From: Rapidithrix thailandica
Lineage (GTDB): Bacteria > Bacteroidota > Bacteroidia > Cytophagales > Flammeovirgaceae
Reading direction: 5' to 3'
Assembly (NCBI RefSeq): GCF_039710355.1
Contig: NZ_JBDKWZ010000009.1
Location: 236,303-300,302, forward strand
Length of the DNA stretch: 64,000 bases
Below the pieces are notes generated by a model. That model made no database searches, was not told the origin of the DNA, and was given only the letters and a program-made list of their open reading frames with translations. This document shows positions 63,835 to 64,000 of this stretch, piece by piece. The position numbers and the translations under genes were made by a program. Each line of letters starts with the position of its first letter. Within the stretch, counting starts at the first letter, position 1.

Positions 63835-64000
63835 CACTCGCAATTACAGAAAATAAGGGCAAAAGAGAGGGGAAAGCGATTGAGTATGAGGGTGTTAGCT
63901 TCGAAAAAGATCGAAAAAAACTTTCAGAAAAATTTGGAGAAAAGAAAAAGATTAACGAATTTTGCTCACCCTTTCGAAACGACGACAGGGGAAATTAAAA

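Larger units (their letters stand above)
63030..64000. other. 971-base non-coding end with repeats and a predicted rRNA operon promoter region
   Basis: Contains the purA terminator, two imperfect 67-base direct repeats, and two near-perfect Bacteroidota promoters followed by an untranslated leader running to the window edge. A minus-strand frame in the promoter region has no plausible product. Confidence 0.6.

Noticed and set aside
63575..63862. 95-residue minus-strand frame at the right end
   Set aside because: It lies across both predicted rRNA promoters in reverse; the product is Phe/Ser/Leu-rich with no domain.

Overview
The window comes from a Bacteroidota genome, most likely a free-living member of the Cytophagales. 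The evidence is SusC/SusD pairs driven by ECF sigma factor/FecR modules, gliding and type IX secretion (T9SS) genes (gldJ, porU, porV, porQ), a secreted protease with a C-terminal T9SS sorting domain, an AT-rich composition, and promoters of the Bacteroidota type (TTTG, about 19 nt, then TAnnTTTG).

Layout. Positions 1-13371 (minus strand) hold two tandem modules, each ordered sigma factor, FecR, SusC, SusD; the last SusD runs off the left edge. Positions 13564-18790 (minus) hold hslU, porQ and creD, then an 800-base gene-poor stretch with a predicted small RNA. Positions 18798-21605 (minus) encode a two-domain M16 peptidase. Positions 21881-26052 (plus) carry a phosphoesterase, rlmB, a polyprenyl synthase, a coiled-coil lipoprotein and a HAD hydrolase. 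A Glu/Leu-type dehydrogenase and a CBM9-like secreted protein follow on minus. Next are hemC overlapping a Tat-exported esterase (plus), a solitary rpoB (minus), a small secreted protein, DUF423/glycosyltransferase, a YggS-type PLP protein, a small membrane protein, recA, an outer-membrane barrel, a MoxR ATPase, rsmI and lnt. From 44800 the T9SS block runs: gldJ and mfd (minus), then porU, porV, an inactive M16 subunit, aroE and a 1232-residue M43 protease with PKD-like domains and a T9SS tail (plus). A STAS protein and purA follow. The window ends in two tandem near-consensus promoters with a leader that looks like the front of a ribosomal RNA operon.

How genes work together. PorV, PorU and PorQ are outer-membrane T9SS parts; the M43 protease is a likely cargo that PorU would process. 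GldJ supports the T9SS/gliding motor. Both SusC proteins have an N-terminal STN signalling domain, so ligand binding outside should be relayed through FecR to the sigma factor, which would switch on the local susCD genes.

No complete novel multi-gene system is evident. The most unusual items are a two-copy structured repeat (36864-36960 and 56360-56635), three orphan plus-strand terminators that suggest small RNAs, rpoB separated from rpoC and the ribosomal protein genes, a decayed susC start with a 0.4-kb insertion inside one module, and a perfect 38-bp palindrome between convergent genes.
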